DNA from: Streptomyces sp. NRRL F-6676
GTDB lineage: Bacteria > Actinomycetota > Actinomycetes > Streptomycetales > Streptomycetaceae
Length of the DNA: 64,000 nt
Assembly (NCBI RefSeq): GCF_000725625.1
Contig: NZ_JOHS01000017.1
Location: 53,879 to 117,878, forward strand
Direction of reading: 5' to 3'
Numbering within the stretch: the first letter of the stretch is position 1; each line of letters starts with the position of its first letter. The position numbers were made by a program, and so were the translations under genes. Under the pieces are notes generated by a model. The model saw only the letters and a list, made by a program, of their open reading frames with translations. It made no database searches and was not told where the DNA came from. Below, piece after piece: positions 30,385-39,009 of this stretch.

Positions 30385-30949
30385 CGACGGGGCCGAACTG
30401 CGCCCTCTGGAGCCGTGGCACGCCGAGGAGTTCCTCGCCCACCTCGACCGCGGGCGCGAGTTCATCGGGCAGCACATCGCCTTCGGCGAGCAGCAGACGG
30501 ACGCCGACTCCGCGCGGGAGCTGCTGACGATGTACGCCCACCGGCGCGCCGACGACGCCGGCAGCCTGCACGGCATCTGGCTGGACGGGAAGCTGGTGGG
30601 CGGTGTGCTGTTCCGCACGTTCGACGCGGCACGGGGCTTCGCCGAGGCCGGCTGCTGGCTGGAACCGGCGGCGGCCGGGCGGGGACTGGTCACCCGGGCC
30701 GCGCGCGTGCTCCTCGGCTGGGCGTTTGACGCGCGCGGCATCCACCGTGTGGAGTGGCTGGTGTCGTCCGCCAACACACCCAGCATCAATGTGGCGCGAC
30801 GGCTGGGCATGCGCCGCGACGGCGTACTGCGCGGGAGACATCTCCACCGGGGCGTACGGCAGGACATCGAGGTGTGGTCCCTGCTCGCCCCCGAATGGCG
30901 GCAGGCCCGCGCGGCCGGCGCCGCCGAGGACCATGGGGACCCCCGTTAA
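30362..30949 (+). CDS. GNAT acetyltransferase, RimJ/RimL type
   Basis: A 195-residue acetyl-CoA-dependent acyltransferase. The family pattern is visible: ELRPLEPWHAEEFLAHLDRG at the N-terminus, GIWLDGKLVGGVLFR as the core strand, AAGRGLVTRAARVLLGWAF as the acetyl-CoA pyrophosphate loop and GIHRVEWLVSSANTPSINVA then RRLGMRRDGVLR at the end. Relatives acetylate ribosomal protein N-termini or antibiotics. It begins 23 bases inside the MMPL gene, so translation is probably coupled. Confidence 0.88.
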   Translation: MYATSLGDDGAELRPLEPWHAEEFLAHLDRGREFIGQHIAFGEQQTDADSARELLTMYAHRRADDAGSLHGIWLDGKLVGGVLFRTFDAARGFAEAGCWLEPAAAGRGLVTRAARVLLGWAFDARGIHRVEWLVSSANTPSINVARRLGMRRDGVLRGRHLHRGVRQDIEVWSLLAPEWRQARAAGAAEDHGDPR

Positions 30950-30985
30950 GGGACCTCTCAGAGAGCGTACGTACGGTGCGGAGTT

Positions 30986-31603
30986 ATGGGATCCAAGACA
31001 GTTGACGAGGCCGGGGCGACCGTGACCGGCGCCGAGGCGAAGACCGAGGCCGAGGCGGCGGACACGACGGCGCCGGCCGAGGCGGCGGAACCGGCCGCGG
31101 AGCCGGAGCGGACGGCCGCCGCGGAGCCGGAGCGGACGGCCGCCGCGGAGCCCGGTGCGGGCGCTGCGCAGGAGGACGCGCCGGACGGCGACCCGAAGGA
31201 CACCGGCCCCTCCGGGGTCGGCCAGGGCGCCGGCGCGATCGTCTCCGCGGCGCTCGGTGTGGTCTCGCTCACCGGCAGCTGGGTCGGCACGGTGGCCTCC
31301 GCCCGCGAGACGCTCGTCGGGCAGCTGCACACCTCGTCCTCGGCGAGCGTCGGCAAGCAGATCAAGGAGGTCTACGGCGACGCCTGGCACGCCACCGCGC
31401 TGTGGGGCGGCCTCTTCGCCCTGCTCGCGCTGGTCGTGGGCGTCGTCGTCCTCGCCCGCCCCGCCTTCGGCACCCCGGGCCGCCCGCAGGCCCCCTGGAT
31501 CAAGTCGGCCGCCTGGGGCGGCGTCGCCCTCGGCGTCCTCGGCCTGCTCCTCGCGGTGGCCAAGTACACGGACCTCATCCTCGGCCTGCCGTCGACGAGC
31601 TGA
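30986..31603 (+). CDS. Membrane protein with an acidic repeat N-terminus
   Basis: A 205-residue protein. Residues 1-80 are Glu/Ala-rich and include two adjacent copies of EPERTAAA, encoded by a 24-bp exact direct repeat. Residues 82-205 contain about three hydrophobic segments, with AGAIVSAALGVVSLTGSWVG, GGLFALLALVVGVVVLA and AAWGGVALGVLGLLLAV. TACGGT (30972-30977) ends 8 bases before the ATG and no ribosome site is visible, so a leaderless mRNA is likely. Family not recognised. Confidence 0.8.
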   Translation: MGSKTVDEAGATVTGAEAKTEAEAADTTAPAEAAEPAAEPERTAAAEPERTAAAEPGAGAAQEDAPDGDPKDTGPSGVGQGAGAIVSAALGVVSLTGSWVGTVASARETLVGQLHTSSSASVGKQIKEVYGDAWHATALWGGLFALLALVVGVVVLARPAFGTPGRPQAPWIKSAAWGGVALGVLGLLLAVAKYTDLILGLPSTS

Positions 31604-31633
31604 GGCGGGGGAAGGGGCCCGCCCTGGCGGGCC

Positions 31634-32788
31634 CTACCCGACCTCCAGCTCCAGGATCCGGTCGTCGCCCTTCTTCGGGGTGCCGCGGCCGTCCGTGTTG
31701 CTCGTCGTGAGCCAGAGCCTGTCGCCGCCCGCGGCGGCCACCGTGCGCAGGCGGCCGTACTTCCCCTCCAGGAACGACTGCGGGTCCGCCGAGGCCTTCG
31801 TGCCGTTCAGGGGGATGCGCCACAGGCGCTCGCCCTTCAGGCCGGCCATCCAGATCGAGCCCTCGGCGTACGCGATGCCGCTGGGGGAGGCCTCGTCGGT
31901 GTGCCACTGGGCGAGCGGGTCGTGGAACTCCGTGTCGTCCGACGTGCCCTCCGCGTCCGGCCAGCCGTAGTTCGCGCCGGGCTCGATCGCGTTCAGCTCG
32001 TCCCACGTGTCCTGGCCGAACTCCGAGGCGAACAGGCGCTGCTCGTCGTCCCAGGCCAGGCCCTGGACGTTGCGGTGGCCGTACGTGTACACGACCGAGT
32101 CGTCGAACGGGTTGCCCGGGGCGGGCTCGCCGTCCGGGGTCATGCGCAGGATCTTGCCGCCGAGCGACTTCCTGTCCTGGGCGAGACCCCGCTCGCCGGA
32201 CTCGCCGGTGCCCGCGTACAGCATCTTGTCGGGGCCGAACGCGATCCGGCCGCCGTTGTGGATGTAGCCCTTCGGGATGCCCTTGAACACCGTGTCCGGG
32301 GCGCCGAGCTGCTCCCCGGCCGGCTTCTTCGGGTCGTACAGCATGCGGGCGACGCGGTTGTCGGAGTCGGTCGTGAAGTAGGCGTACACCAGATGGTCGG
32401 AGGCGTACGCGGGGGAGAGGGCGATGCCGAGGAGGCCGCCCTCGCCGTCCGCGGAGACGCCGGGCACGGAGCCCAGCGTCGTCTTCCTGCCCGTCTTGTC
32501 GTCGACCCGGGTGAGCGTGCCCTTGTCCCGGGAGGAGACGAGCAGTCCGCCGCCGGGCAGCGGGGCGAGGCCCCACGGGGTGTCCAGGCCGTCGGCGACC
32601 GTGCGCAGCACCTTCACCGAGCCCTTGGCGGGCGGCGTGCGCGTCGCCGTCGCGGAGGGACCGGCGGTGCGGCCGGCGGAGGCGCTCGTCCGGCCGCCGT
32701 CCGGCCCGTTGGAGCCGCCGCCGGAGCAGCCCGCCGTCAGCAGGAGGGCGGCGACCGCCAGCGCGGCCGCGGTGGGTCGAGAGCGCAC
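31634..32788 (-). CDS. Secreted lipoprotein, glucose/sorbosone dehydrogenase-like beta-propeller
   Basis: A 384-residue PQQ-type sugar dehydrogenase homologue. The lipobox LTAGCSGG ends an N-terminal hydrophobic helix, so it is anchored to the outer face of the membrane. A Ser/Thr/Pro-rich linker leads to the propeller with LDTPWGLAPLPGGGLLVS, GEGGLLGIALSP, IHNGGRIAFGPD, YGHRNVQGLAWD and EPGANYGWPD, all typical of soluble aldose sugar dehydrogenases. The GTG at 32788 has GAAGGGA upstream. The electron acceptor and sugar are unknown, and PQQ binding is inferred from the family. Confidence 0.9.
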   Translation of the reverse strand: MRSRPTAAALAVAALLLTAGCSGGGSNGPDGGRTSASAGRTAGPSATATRTPPAKGSVKVLRTVADGLDTPWGLAPLPGGGLLVSSRDKGTLTRVDDKTGRKTTLGSVPGVSADGEGGLLGIALSPAYASDHLVYAYFTTDSDNRVARMLYDPKKPAGEQLGAPDTVFKGIPKGYIHNGGRIAFGPDKMLYAGTGESGERGLAQDRKSLGGKILRMTPDGEPAPGNPFDDSVVYTYGHRNVQGLAWDDEQRLFASEFGQDTWDELNAIEPGANYGWPDAEGTSDDTEFHDPLAQWHTDEASPSGIAYAEGSIWMAGLKGERLWRIPLNGTKASADPQSFLEGKYGRLRTVAAAGGDRLWLTTSNTDGRGTPKKGDDRILELEVG

Positions 32789-32892
32789 GATCGGGTCCCT
32801 TCGCCGGGGTCGCGCGGCACGGCCGCGCCGTGAAGGGAAGCGTACGTCGCCGGGGGCGGCGCCCGTCGCGGGTCGGGTGCGTACGGTCACGG

Positions 32893-33040
32893 GGACCGGG
32901 GGGTTCCCGCACGGGGGCGAGGGGGTTCCGTACGACGGGACCGAGGAGGTTCCCGCACGGCGGGGCCGAGGAGGTTCTCGTACGACGGGACCGAGGGGCT
33001 TCCCGTACGACGTGACCGAGGAGGCTCCCGTACGACCGGC
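32893..33040. repeat. 25-bp tandem repeat, about six copies
   Basis: Units such as CCGAGGAGGTTCCCGCACGG plus five bases repeat head to tail. Four are exactly 25 bp (32941, 32966, 32991, 33016) and two more degenerate 24-bp units precede them. Each contains a CGTACGAC or CGCACGGC core. The array lies upstream of the sugar dehydrogenase gene and just beyond the aldo/keto reductase stop. Confidence 0.85.
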
Positions 33041-33046
33041 GCGCCC

Positions 33047-34045
33047 TCAGTCCCACGAGCCCTGCGCCGGCGGCAGGCCCGCCACCTCCGCCAGGTCCTC
33101 CTCCGTCAGCCGCACCCCGGCCGCCGCCGCGTTCTCGGCCGCCCAGCCGGGCCGCTTCGTGCCCGGCACCGGGACCACGTGCGGGCCCTGGGCCAGCGTC
33201 CAGGCCAGGGCCACCTGCGCGGCGCTCACCCCGTCCCCGTGCCGGCGCGCGATCCGCCGCAGCCCCGCCACGATCGGCTGGTTCGCCGCCATCATCTCGG
33301 CCGTGAAGCGCGGATGCCGGGCCCGCAGATCGTCCGGCTCGAACCCCTCGCCCGGCCGCAGCGTGCCCGTCAGGAACCCGTTGCCCAGCGGCATCGCCGC
33401 CAGGAAGCCCACCCCGCGCGCCGCACACCAGGGCAGCAGCGTGCGCAACGCCTCCGGCGACCACACCGACAGCTCGGCCTGGACCGCGCTCACCGGGAAC
33501 ACCTGCTGCACCCGCTCCAGTTGCCGCACCGTCCCGTCGTACAGCCCCGCCCGCGACCGCCGGCCGCCCCGCACGTCCATCGCGCACAGCCCCAGCGCCC
33601 GCACCTTCCCGGCCCGCACCAGGTCCGCCATCGCGCCCCATGTCTCCTCCACGGGCACCTCGGGGTCCGCGCGGTGCAGCTGGTACAGGTCGATGACGTC
33701 CGTGTGCAGCCGCCGCAGCGACGCGTCGCAGGCCCGCCGGACGTAGCCCGGGCGGCCGTTGGCCACGATGTGCTGCTCGCCGGCCAGCAGCCCCACCTTG
33801 GTCGACACGAAGGCGTCCGCCCGCCGCTCCTTGAGCACCCGGCCGATCAGCAGCTCGTTGGTGAACGGCCCGTACATGTCCGCCGTGTCCAGCAGCGTCA
33901 CACCGGCGTCCAGCGCCCGGTGGACCGTCCGCAGCGACTCCTCGCCCCGCCGCCGCGACGCGGTGTACGCCCAGCTCATCGGCATGCACCCGAGCCCCAC
34001 GGCCCCCACCTCGAGCCCCGCCGCGCCCAACGTCCTGCGCTCCAC
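33047..34045 (-). CDS. Aldo/keto reductase
   Basis: A 332-residue NADPH-dependent reductase with the full catalytic tetrad D53, Y58, K83 and H124 (LDTADMYGP, STKVG, LYQLHRAD). The N-terminus RTLGAAGLEVGAVGLGCMPM and the cofactor loop VPVPGTKRPGWAAENAAA are typical of the family. A Gly/Arg-rich segment MDVRGGRRSRAGLYDG interrupts the usual strand that follows the VRALGLC segment. Substrate unknown. It is divergent from the 2-hydroxyacid dehydrogenase gene, with 74 bases between. Confidence 0.92.
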   Translation of the reverse strand: MERRTLGAAGLEVGAVGLGCMPMSWAYTASRRRGEESLRTVHRALDAGVTLLDTADMYGPFTNELLIGRVLKERRADAFVSTKVGLLAGEQHIVANGRPGYVRRACDASLRRLHTDVIDLYQLHRADPEVPVEETWGAMADLVRAGKVRALGLCAMDVRGGRRSRAGLYDGTVRQLERVQQVFPVSAVQAELSVWSPEALRTLLPWCAARGVGFLAAMPLGNGFLTGTLRPGEGFEPDDLRARHPRFTAEMMAANQPIVAGLRRIARRHGDGVSAAQVALAWTLAQGPHVVPVPGTKRPGWAAENAAAAGVRLTEEDLAEVAGLPPAQGSWD

Positions 34046-34119
34046 CTGGCCGTATCCTCCCCTGTCCCGGCCACCAACCTAACCGTTGCCGCGTACAGGA
34101 GTTCGCATAGCCTCCTGGC

Positions 34120-35073
34120 ATGACCGACGACGTGTGGCTGCCCATTCCGCCCGAGGAGATCGACCGGCTCCCCGAGGGGTTCCGCTATCTCTTCTGGGAC
34201 GGGGGCGAGGACGGCGAGCAGGAGTTCCCCGGCGATCCCGCCGACTGCGCGGTGTACGTGGTGCCGTACATGAAGCCGCAGGCCGTGCGCGTCAGACCGC
34301 TTCAGGCGCTGCGGAACGTGCGCGTGGTGCAGACGCTGACCGCCGGTGTCGACGACGTGACGGGCCGGCTGTCCGCCCTGCCGCCCGGCGTACGGCTGTG
34401 CAACGCGCGCGGGGTGCACGAGGCGAGCACCGCCGAGCTCGCGCTCACTCTGATCCTCGCCTCGCTGCGCGGCGTCCCCGGCTTCGTCCGCGCCCAGGAC
34501 GAGGGGCGCTGGACGAGCGGCTTCCACCCCGCGCTCGCCGACCGGTCCGTGCTGATCGTCGGCTACGGAGCCATCGGCAGCGCCATCGAGGACCGGCTCG
34601 AACCGTTCGAGGTGGCGCGGGTCGCACGCGTCGCGCGCTCCGCGCGCACGACGGCGCGCGGCCCCGTGCACCCGATCGCCGCCCTGCCCGAACTCCTGCC
34701 GGAGGCGGACGTGGTGGTGCTGGTGACCCCGCTCACCGAACAGACCAGGGGACTGGCCGACGCCGAGTTCCTGGCCCGGATGAAGGACGGCGCGCTGCTG
34801 GTCAACGTGGGGCGCGGCGGCGTCGTCGACACGAAGGCGCTGCTCACCGAGGTGGAGACCGGCCGGATCACCGCCGCACTCGACGTCACCGACCCCGAAC
34901 CGCTGCCCCCGGGGCACCCGTTGTGGTCCGCGCCCGGCGTGCTGATCAGCCCGCACGTCGGCGGCCCCACCTCGGCCTTCCTGCCCCGCGCCAAGCGGCT
35001 CCTGGCCGATCAGCTCACCCGGTTGGTGAACCGGGAACCGCTGCGCAACGTGGTCCTCACCACGGGTGACTGA
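34120..35073 (+). CDS. D-isomer-specific 2-hydroxyacid dehydrogenase
   Basis: A 317-residue NAD(P)-dependent oxidoreductase. The Rossmann motif is GYGAIG (148-153). Catalytic Arg lies in VNVGRGGVVD, the Glu region in DVTDPEPLPPGHPLW and the His in ISPHVGGPT, so the active site is complete. Closest in style to glyoxylate/hydroxypyruvate reductases, but the substrate cannot be fixed. TAGCCT (34108-34113) ends six bases before the ATG with TTGCCG 16 bases further up and no ribosome site, predicting a leaderless transcript. Confidence 0.9.
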   Translation: MTDDVWLPIPPEEIDRLPEGFRYLFWDGGEDGEQEFPGDPADCAVYVVPYMKPQAVRVRPLQALRNVRVVQTLTAGVDDVTGRLSALPPGVRLCNARGVHEASTAELALTLILASLRGVPGFVRAQDEGRWTSGFHPALADRSVLIVGYGAIGSAIEDRLEPFEVARVARVARSARTTARGPVHPIAALPELLPEADVVVLVTPLTEQTRGLADAEFLARMKDGALLVNVGRGGVVDTKALLTEVETGRITAALDVTDPEPLPPGHPLWSAPGVLISPHVGGPTSAFLPRAKRLLADQLTRLVNREPLRNVVLTTGD

Positions 35074-35353
35074 ACGCACCGGACGCCCCGGGCGGGCGGT
35101 CGTCCGCCCGGGGGCGCACGACCAGCGCGTACGGCAGCCGCGCCGCGCGCCGAACCCGCTCCGTGCACGCTCCGCAGCCCCCCGGAAGCGGTCCGTGCGC
35201 GCATCCTCGCTGGTCGTCACGGAGAGTAGAGAGACTATGTCCCTGAGTGACGATCCTGGTGTATCGTCCCGGGAAGGGGCTGCGCCGTGCTCGATTCGGC
35301 GCGGGGGACGAGGGAACGACCAGCGACTGGGACTGCGAGGGGGGCGACGGACG
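35074..35353 (+). other. Intergenic region before the second GGDEF gene
   Basis: No convincing gene. It contains several in-frame GTG codons (for example 35287 with GGGAAGGGG before it) that would add an Arg/Pro-rich extension of 82 residues to the GGDEF protein, which looks non-coding. An AT-richer patch at 35215-35270 probably holds the promoter. Confidence 0.4.
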
Positions 35354-35536
35354 ATGCACGGCCTGACCACCATCACCGATCCGACGCGACAGGGCGCGCG
35401 CCGACGAACCGTGCGCGCGGCGCCACCCGGAGGCACCCGCGGCGGCCCGCACCACCACGGGCCCGCCCCCCGCAGGCGCCACGCACACCGGCGGAACCGC
35501 GGTGCCGCCCCCACCCGGACCGGGTGGGACCGGTGA
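35354..35536 (+). CDS. Possible small ORF coupled to the GGDEF gene
   Basis: A 60-codon frame starting MHGLTTITDPTRQGA and ending GAAPTRTGWDR. It has a good ribosome site (GAGGGGGG, 9 bases before ATG), most third positions are G or C, and its stop overlaps the GTG start of the GGDEF gene as GTGA. The product is basic and rich in Arg, His and Pro. It may be a translated leader that couples expression, or only chance. Confidence 0.3.
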   Translation: MHGLTTITDPTRQGARRRTVRAAPPGGTRGGPHHHGPAPRRRHAHRRNRGAAPTRTGWDR

Positions 35537-38500
35537 GCTCGCCCGGGGCCCTGCCGGTCCGCCGCCGGGCGCCGCACGGCCGCCCGAGCCCGGTCCCGCA
35601 GCTGCTCCTCGCCCTGCTCTGCGGGGGATACGCCGTCGGTGCCGCGCTCGGCTGGGGCTCACAGCGGCTCGCGCTCTTCATGGGCGACTTCGGGCTGAGC
35701 ATCGCGGCGGGCGCCGCCGCCGTCTCCTGCCTGCTCCGCGCGCGCTCCCGCCGCAGCCGCTTTCGACCCGCCTGGCTGCTGTTCTCCGTCTCCTCCACCA
35801 TGGCCGCCCTCGGCAACGGTGTCTGGGGCTGGTACGAGGTCGTCCTCCAACGCCCGGTACCCAGCCCCAGTTGGGCGGACCTGTTCTTCCTGTGCTTCGC
35901 GCCGCCCGCCATCGTGGGCCTGCTGGTGCTCGCCAAACGGCCCGTGACCAGGGCCGGCTGGCTCTGCCTCGCGCTGGACGCGTGGCTGATCGGCGGCTCG
36001 CTGCTCACCCTGTCGTGGAGCCTCGCGCTCGCCCAGGCCGCCCGGTTCGACGGGCCGAGCGTCGCCCACACCGCGCTCTCGCTCGCCTACCCGCTGCTGG
36101 ACATCGCCCTGGTGAGCATGGTCCTCGCGCTGCACTTCCGGCGCTCCGCGGTCAACCGCTCCGCCGTCAACACCGCGATCGGCGCGCTCGGCCTGACGGT
36201 CGCGTGCGACGCCCTGTTCACCTCGCCGCTCCTGCACAACGCCTACCACTCCGGCCAACTGCTCGACGCGGGCTGGTTCTCCGGCTCCCTGCTGCTCGCC
36301 TACGCCCCCTGGGTCGGCACCCGCACCGACGAGGGGTACGGCGAGGCGCACACCCGGGTGGTGCACGCCCATGTGCCGGGCGCCGGCGCACCGGCCCACG
36401 AACACACCAGGACGGGGCCGGCGCAGGAGCACACCAGGACCGATGCCGTCCAGACCCACCCCGTCGGACAGACCCACGCCGCCGGACAGACCCATCCCGT
36501 CGGGCAGGTTCGCCCCGCCGGGCAGGCGCACCCGTATCCGCACCCGCATTCCCAGCCGTACCCGTATCCGGTGGAACCGGGCCACGGCCGGTATCCGGTC
36601 ACCCGCCCCCTCACCGGCTCGATCGCCGCGCTCACGCCCTACCTGGCCGCCGCCGTCTGCACCCTGGGGATCCTCTACAACCTCCTCGACGGCCGCAGCG
36701 TCGACCGCGTCGTGCTGCTCACCGCCGGCGCCGTCGTGCTCGCCCTCCTGGCCCGCCAGGGCATCATGCTGCGCGACAACATCACGCTCACCCACGAACT
36801 GGCCCAGAAGGAGAACCACTTCCGCTCCCTGGTGCAGGGCTCCAGCGACGTCATCATGATCGCCGCACCCAGCGGCGTCCTGCGCTACGTCTCCCCGGCC
36901 GCCGCAGGGGTCTACGGCCGGCCCGCGGAGGAGCTGGTCGGCACCGAACTCGCGGGGCTCATCCACCCCGAGGACCTCGGCTGCGTGGTGCACGAGGTGC
37001 GCCGCTTCCTCGCCGCCAGCCCGCTGGAGGAGCCCACCACCCGCATCGAGTGCCGCTTCCGCTCCGGCGACGGCGGCTGGCTCAACGTGGAGTCCACCGT
37101 CAACCGCCACCACGGCGGCCTCATCTTCAACAGCCGGGACGTCACCGAACGGGTGCGCCTCCAGGCCCAGTTGCAGCACAACGCCGAGCACGACCCGCTC
37201 ACCGACCTGCCCAACCGCGCCCTGTTCACCCGGCGCGTGCGGCAGGCGCTCTCCGGCCGCCGCGCCTCGGACCGGGGCCCCGCGCTGCGCGGCACGGCGG
37301 TGCTCTTCATCGACCTCGACGGCTTCAAGGCCGTCAACGACACCATCGGCCACCAGGCGGGGGACGAACTGCTCGTCCAGGCCGCCCGCCGGCTCCAGGA
37401 CTCCCTGAGACAGGGCGACACCGCCGCCCGGCTCGGCGGGGACGAGTTCGCCGCCCTCATCACCGGGGACGGCACCCGCGACCGCGCCGCCAGGGAACGC
37501 CACATAGGAGAACTGGCCGACCGCCTCCGTGCCGGACTCTCGCAGCCGTACACCATCGACGGCAACGATGTCCGCGTCGCCGCCTCCATCGGCGTCGCCT
37601 TCGCCGAACCCGGCCTCGGCGCGGGCGAACTGCTGCGCAACGCCGACCTCGCCATGTACCGCGCCAAGGCGGCCGGCAAGAACCGCGTCGAGCTGTACGC
37701 CCCCCAGATGCAACAGGACGTCGTCCGCAAGGCCGAACTGGCCGGCCGGCTGCGGACCGCGCTGCACGACGGCGAATTCCTGCTGCTGCACCAGCCCGTC
37801 GTGGCCCTCGCCGACGGCCGGATCTCGTCGGTCGCCGCCCAGGCCCGCTGGCGCTCCGCCCAGGGCGTGCTGTTCACCCCCGGCGAGTTCCTGCGCGTCG
37901 CCGAGGACGGCGAGCGGTCCGCCGAGCTGTGCCGCGGCCTGCTCGAACGGGCCGTCACCCAGGCCGCCGAGCGCACCGCCTCCGGGATCGCCGCGCCCGT
38001 CACCGTCCGCCTGGCCGCCCGCCGGCTCCTGGACCGCACCCTGCCGCCCGGCTCCGTGGAGAACCTGCTCACCCGGCACGGACTCGCCTCCGGCGCCCTC
38101 ATCCTGGAACTGGCCGACATCGACGCCCGGGTGCCCCTGGAGGAGCTGGAGCGCCGGCTCGGCGCCCTGCGCCGGCTCGGCGTACGCATCGCGCTGGACG
38201 GCGTCGGCAGCGGGCAGACGACGATCGCCGCGCTGCGCCGGCTCCCCGTCGACATCCTCCGGCTCGACCGGGGGCTGGTCGAGGGGGTCGTCGAGTCGGC
38301 CCGGCTGCACAAGATCACCAGCGGACTGCTCCGGATCGCCACCGACCTGGGCTTGCAGTCCGTGGCCGACGGGGTGGACCTGCCCGAGCAGGTCGTCACC
38401 CTGCGCGCCATGGGCTGCACCCACGGCCAGGGCCTGGTCTTCTCCGGCCCGCTGGACGAGTACCGGCTGCGCCGGGCGCTCACCCGCGGCCACTACCCGG

Positions 38501-38757
38501 TGCCGCACGGACCGGCCGAGCCCGTCCTCGCGGGCAGGGGCGCGGGCGTCTACGCGCACGGCCTCCCGGCGGTGCTCGGCGGCACCGTCACCGGGGCGCT
38601 CGGGGGCACGACGTCCGGGCTCGGCGGCGCGACATCCGGGCTCGGCGGCGCGACATCCGGGCTCGGCGGCGCGACGGCCGGGCTCGGCGGTACGGCCGTC
38701 CTGGGTGGCGGTACCGCCCTTCGCCCACATGATGAGACTCCCGTCCCACCCACTTGA
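35533..38757 (+). CDS. Membrane PAS-GGDEF protein with degenerate EAL domain and His-rich insert
   Basis: Protein of 1074 residues. About eight hydrophobic helices (20-260 and 365-410) are split by a His/Pro-rich insert (272-355) with 13 histidines. A PAS domain (425-540) leads to GGDEF (635-639) with an intact product-inhibition site RQGD (626-629), so it should make c-di-GMP. The EAL domain is degenerate: the EAL position reads VAAQARW, and the usual DDFGTGYSS loop reads LDGVGSGQTT, so phosphodiesterase activity is unlikely. The C-terminus ends in repeated GLGGATS units. The GTG at 35533 is chosen because sequence before it looks non-coding; the start is uncertain. Expected to influence development or membrane-signalled c-di-GMP. 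Confidence 0.85.
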   Translation: MSSPGALPVRRRAPHGRPSPVPQLLLALLCGGYAVGAALGWGSQRLALFMGDFGLSIAAGAAAVSCLLRARSRRSRFRPAWLLFSVSSTMAALGNGVWGWYEVVLQRPVPSPSWADLFFLCFAPPAIVGLLVLAKRPVTRAGWLCLALDAWLIGGSLLTLSWSLALAQAARFDGPSVAHTALSLAYPLLDIALVSMVLALHFRRSAVNRSAVNTAIGALGLTVACDALFTSPLLHNAYHSGQLLDAGWFSGSLLLAYAPWVGTRTDEGYGEAHTRVVHAHVPGAGAPAHEHTRTGPAQEHTRTDAVQTHPVGQTHAAGQTHPVGQVRPAGQAHPYPHPHSQPYPYPVEPGHGRYPVTRPLTGSIAALTPYLAAAVCTLGILYNLLDGRSVDRVVLLTAGAVVLALLARQGIMLRDNITLTHELAQKENHFRSLVQGSSDVIMIAAPSGVLRYVSPAAAGVYGRPAEELVGTELAGLIHPEDLGCVVHEVRRFLAASPLEEPTTRIECRFRSGDGGWLNVESTVNRHHGGLIFNSRDVTERVRLQAQLQHNAEHDPLTDLPNRALFTRRVRQALSGRRASDRGPALRGTAVLFIDLDGFKAVNDTIGHQAGDELLVQAARRLQDSLRQGDTAARLGGDEFAALITGDGTRDRAARERHIGELADRLRAGLSQPYTIDGNDVRVAASIGVAFAEPGLGAGELLRNADLAMYRAKAAGKNRVELYAPQMQQDVVRKAELAGRLRTALHDGEFLLLHQPVVALADGRISSVAAQARWRSAQGVLFTPGEFLRVAEDGERSAELCRGLLERAVTQAAERTASGIAAPVTVRLAARRLLDRTLPPGSVENLLTRHGLASGALILELADIDARVPLEELERRLGALRRLGVRIALDGVGSGQTTIAALRRLPVDILRLDRGLVEGVVESARLHKITSGLLRIATDLGLQSVADGVDLPEQVVTLRAMGCTHGQGLVFSGPLDEYRLRRALTRGHYPVPHGPAEPVLAGRGAGVYAHGLPAVLGGTVTGALGGTTSGLGGATSGLGGATSGLGGATAGLGGTAVLGGGTALRPHDETPVPPT

Positions 38758-38790
38758 CAGTCGGTGCGCCCCAGGGAGAGGGTCAGTTCC

Positions 38791-38832
38791 ATGCGCACCC
38801 GAATTCTCGTACTTGGACAGCGCGTCGGCTGA
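38791..38832 (+). CDS. ilvB leader peptide
   Basis: A 13-residue ORF, MRTRILVLGQRVG, with GGAGAGG 9 bases before the ATG. Its core Ile-Leu-Val-Leu uses ATT, CTC, GTA and CTT, of which ATT, GTA and CTT are rare in this genome, as expected for a leader that senses charged branched-chain tRNAs. A U-tract terminator follows 53 bases later, in front of ilvB. Confidence 0.85.
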   Translation: MRTRILVLGQRVG

Positions 38833-38885
38833 AGCTGGGCCCGACCGGACCACCCGGAATCCCCAGCGACCGCACCCGGCGCGCT

Positions 38886-38919
38886 CCCCTCGCTTGCCTC
38901 CTGGCACGAGGGGTTTTTT
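38886..38919 (+). promoter_or_regulatory. ilvB attenuator terminator
   Basis: CCCCTCG pairs with CGAGGGG (38907-38913), and TGCC pairs with GGCA inside it, followed by TTTTTT. The segment between leader stop and hairpin (38833-38885) is GC-rich and could form the competing antiterminator. Ribosome stalling on the Ile-Leu-Val-Leu codons should favour read-through into ilvB. Confidence 0.85.
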
Positions 38920-39009
38920 GTTGCACAGGCACCAGCCGTACCGCAGTCGCCACAGTTGACGTATCGCACGAACCACGCAAAAACCCTCAGCATCGAGAAG
39001 AGAATGCCG

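Noticed and set aside
32893..33040. Possible CRISPR array
   Set aside because: The 25-bp units are directly adjacent without unique spacers and no cas gene is near.
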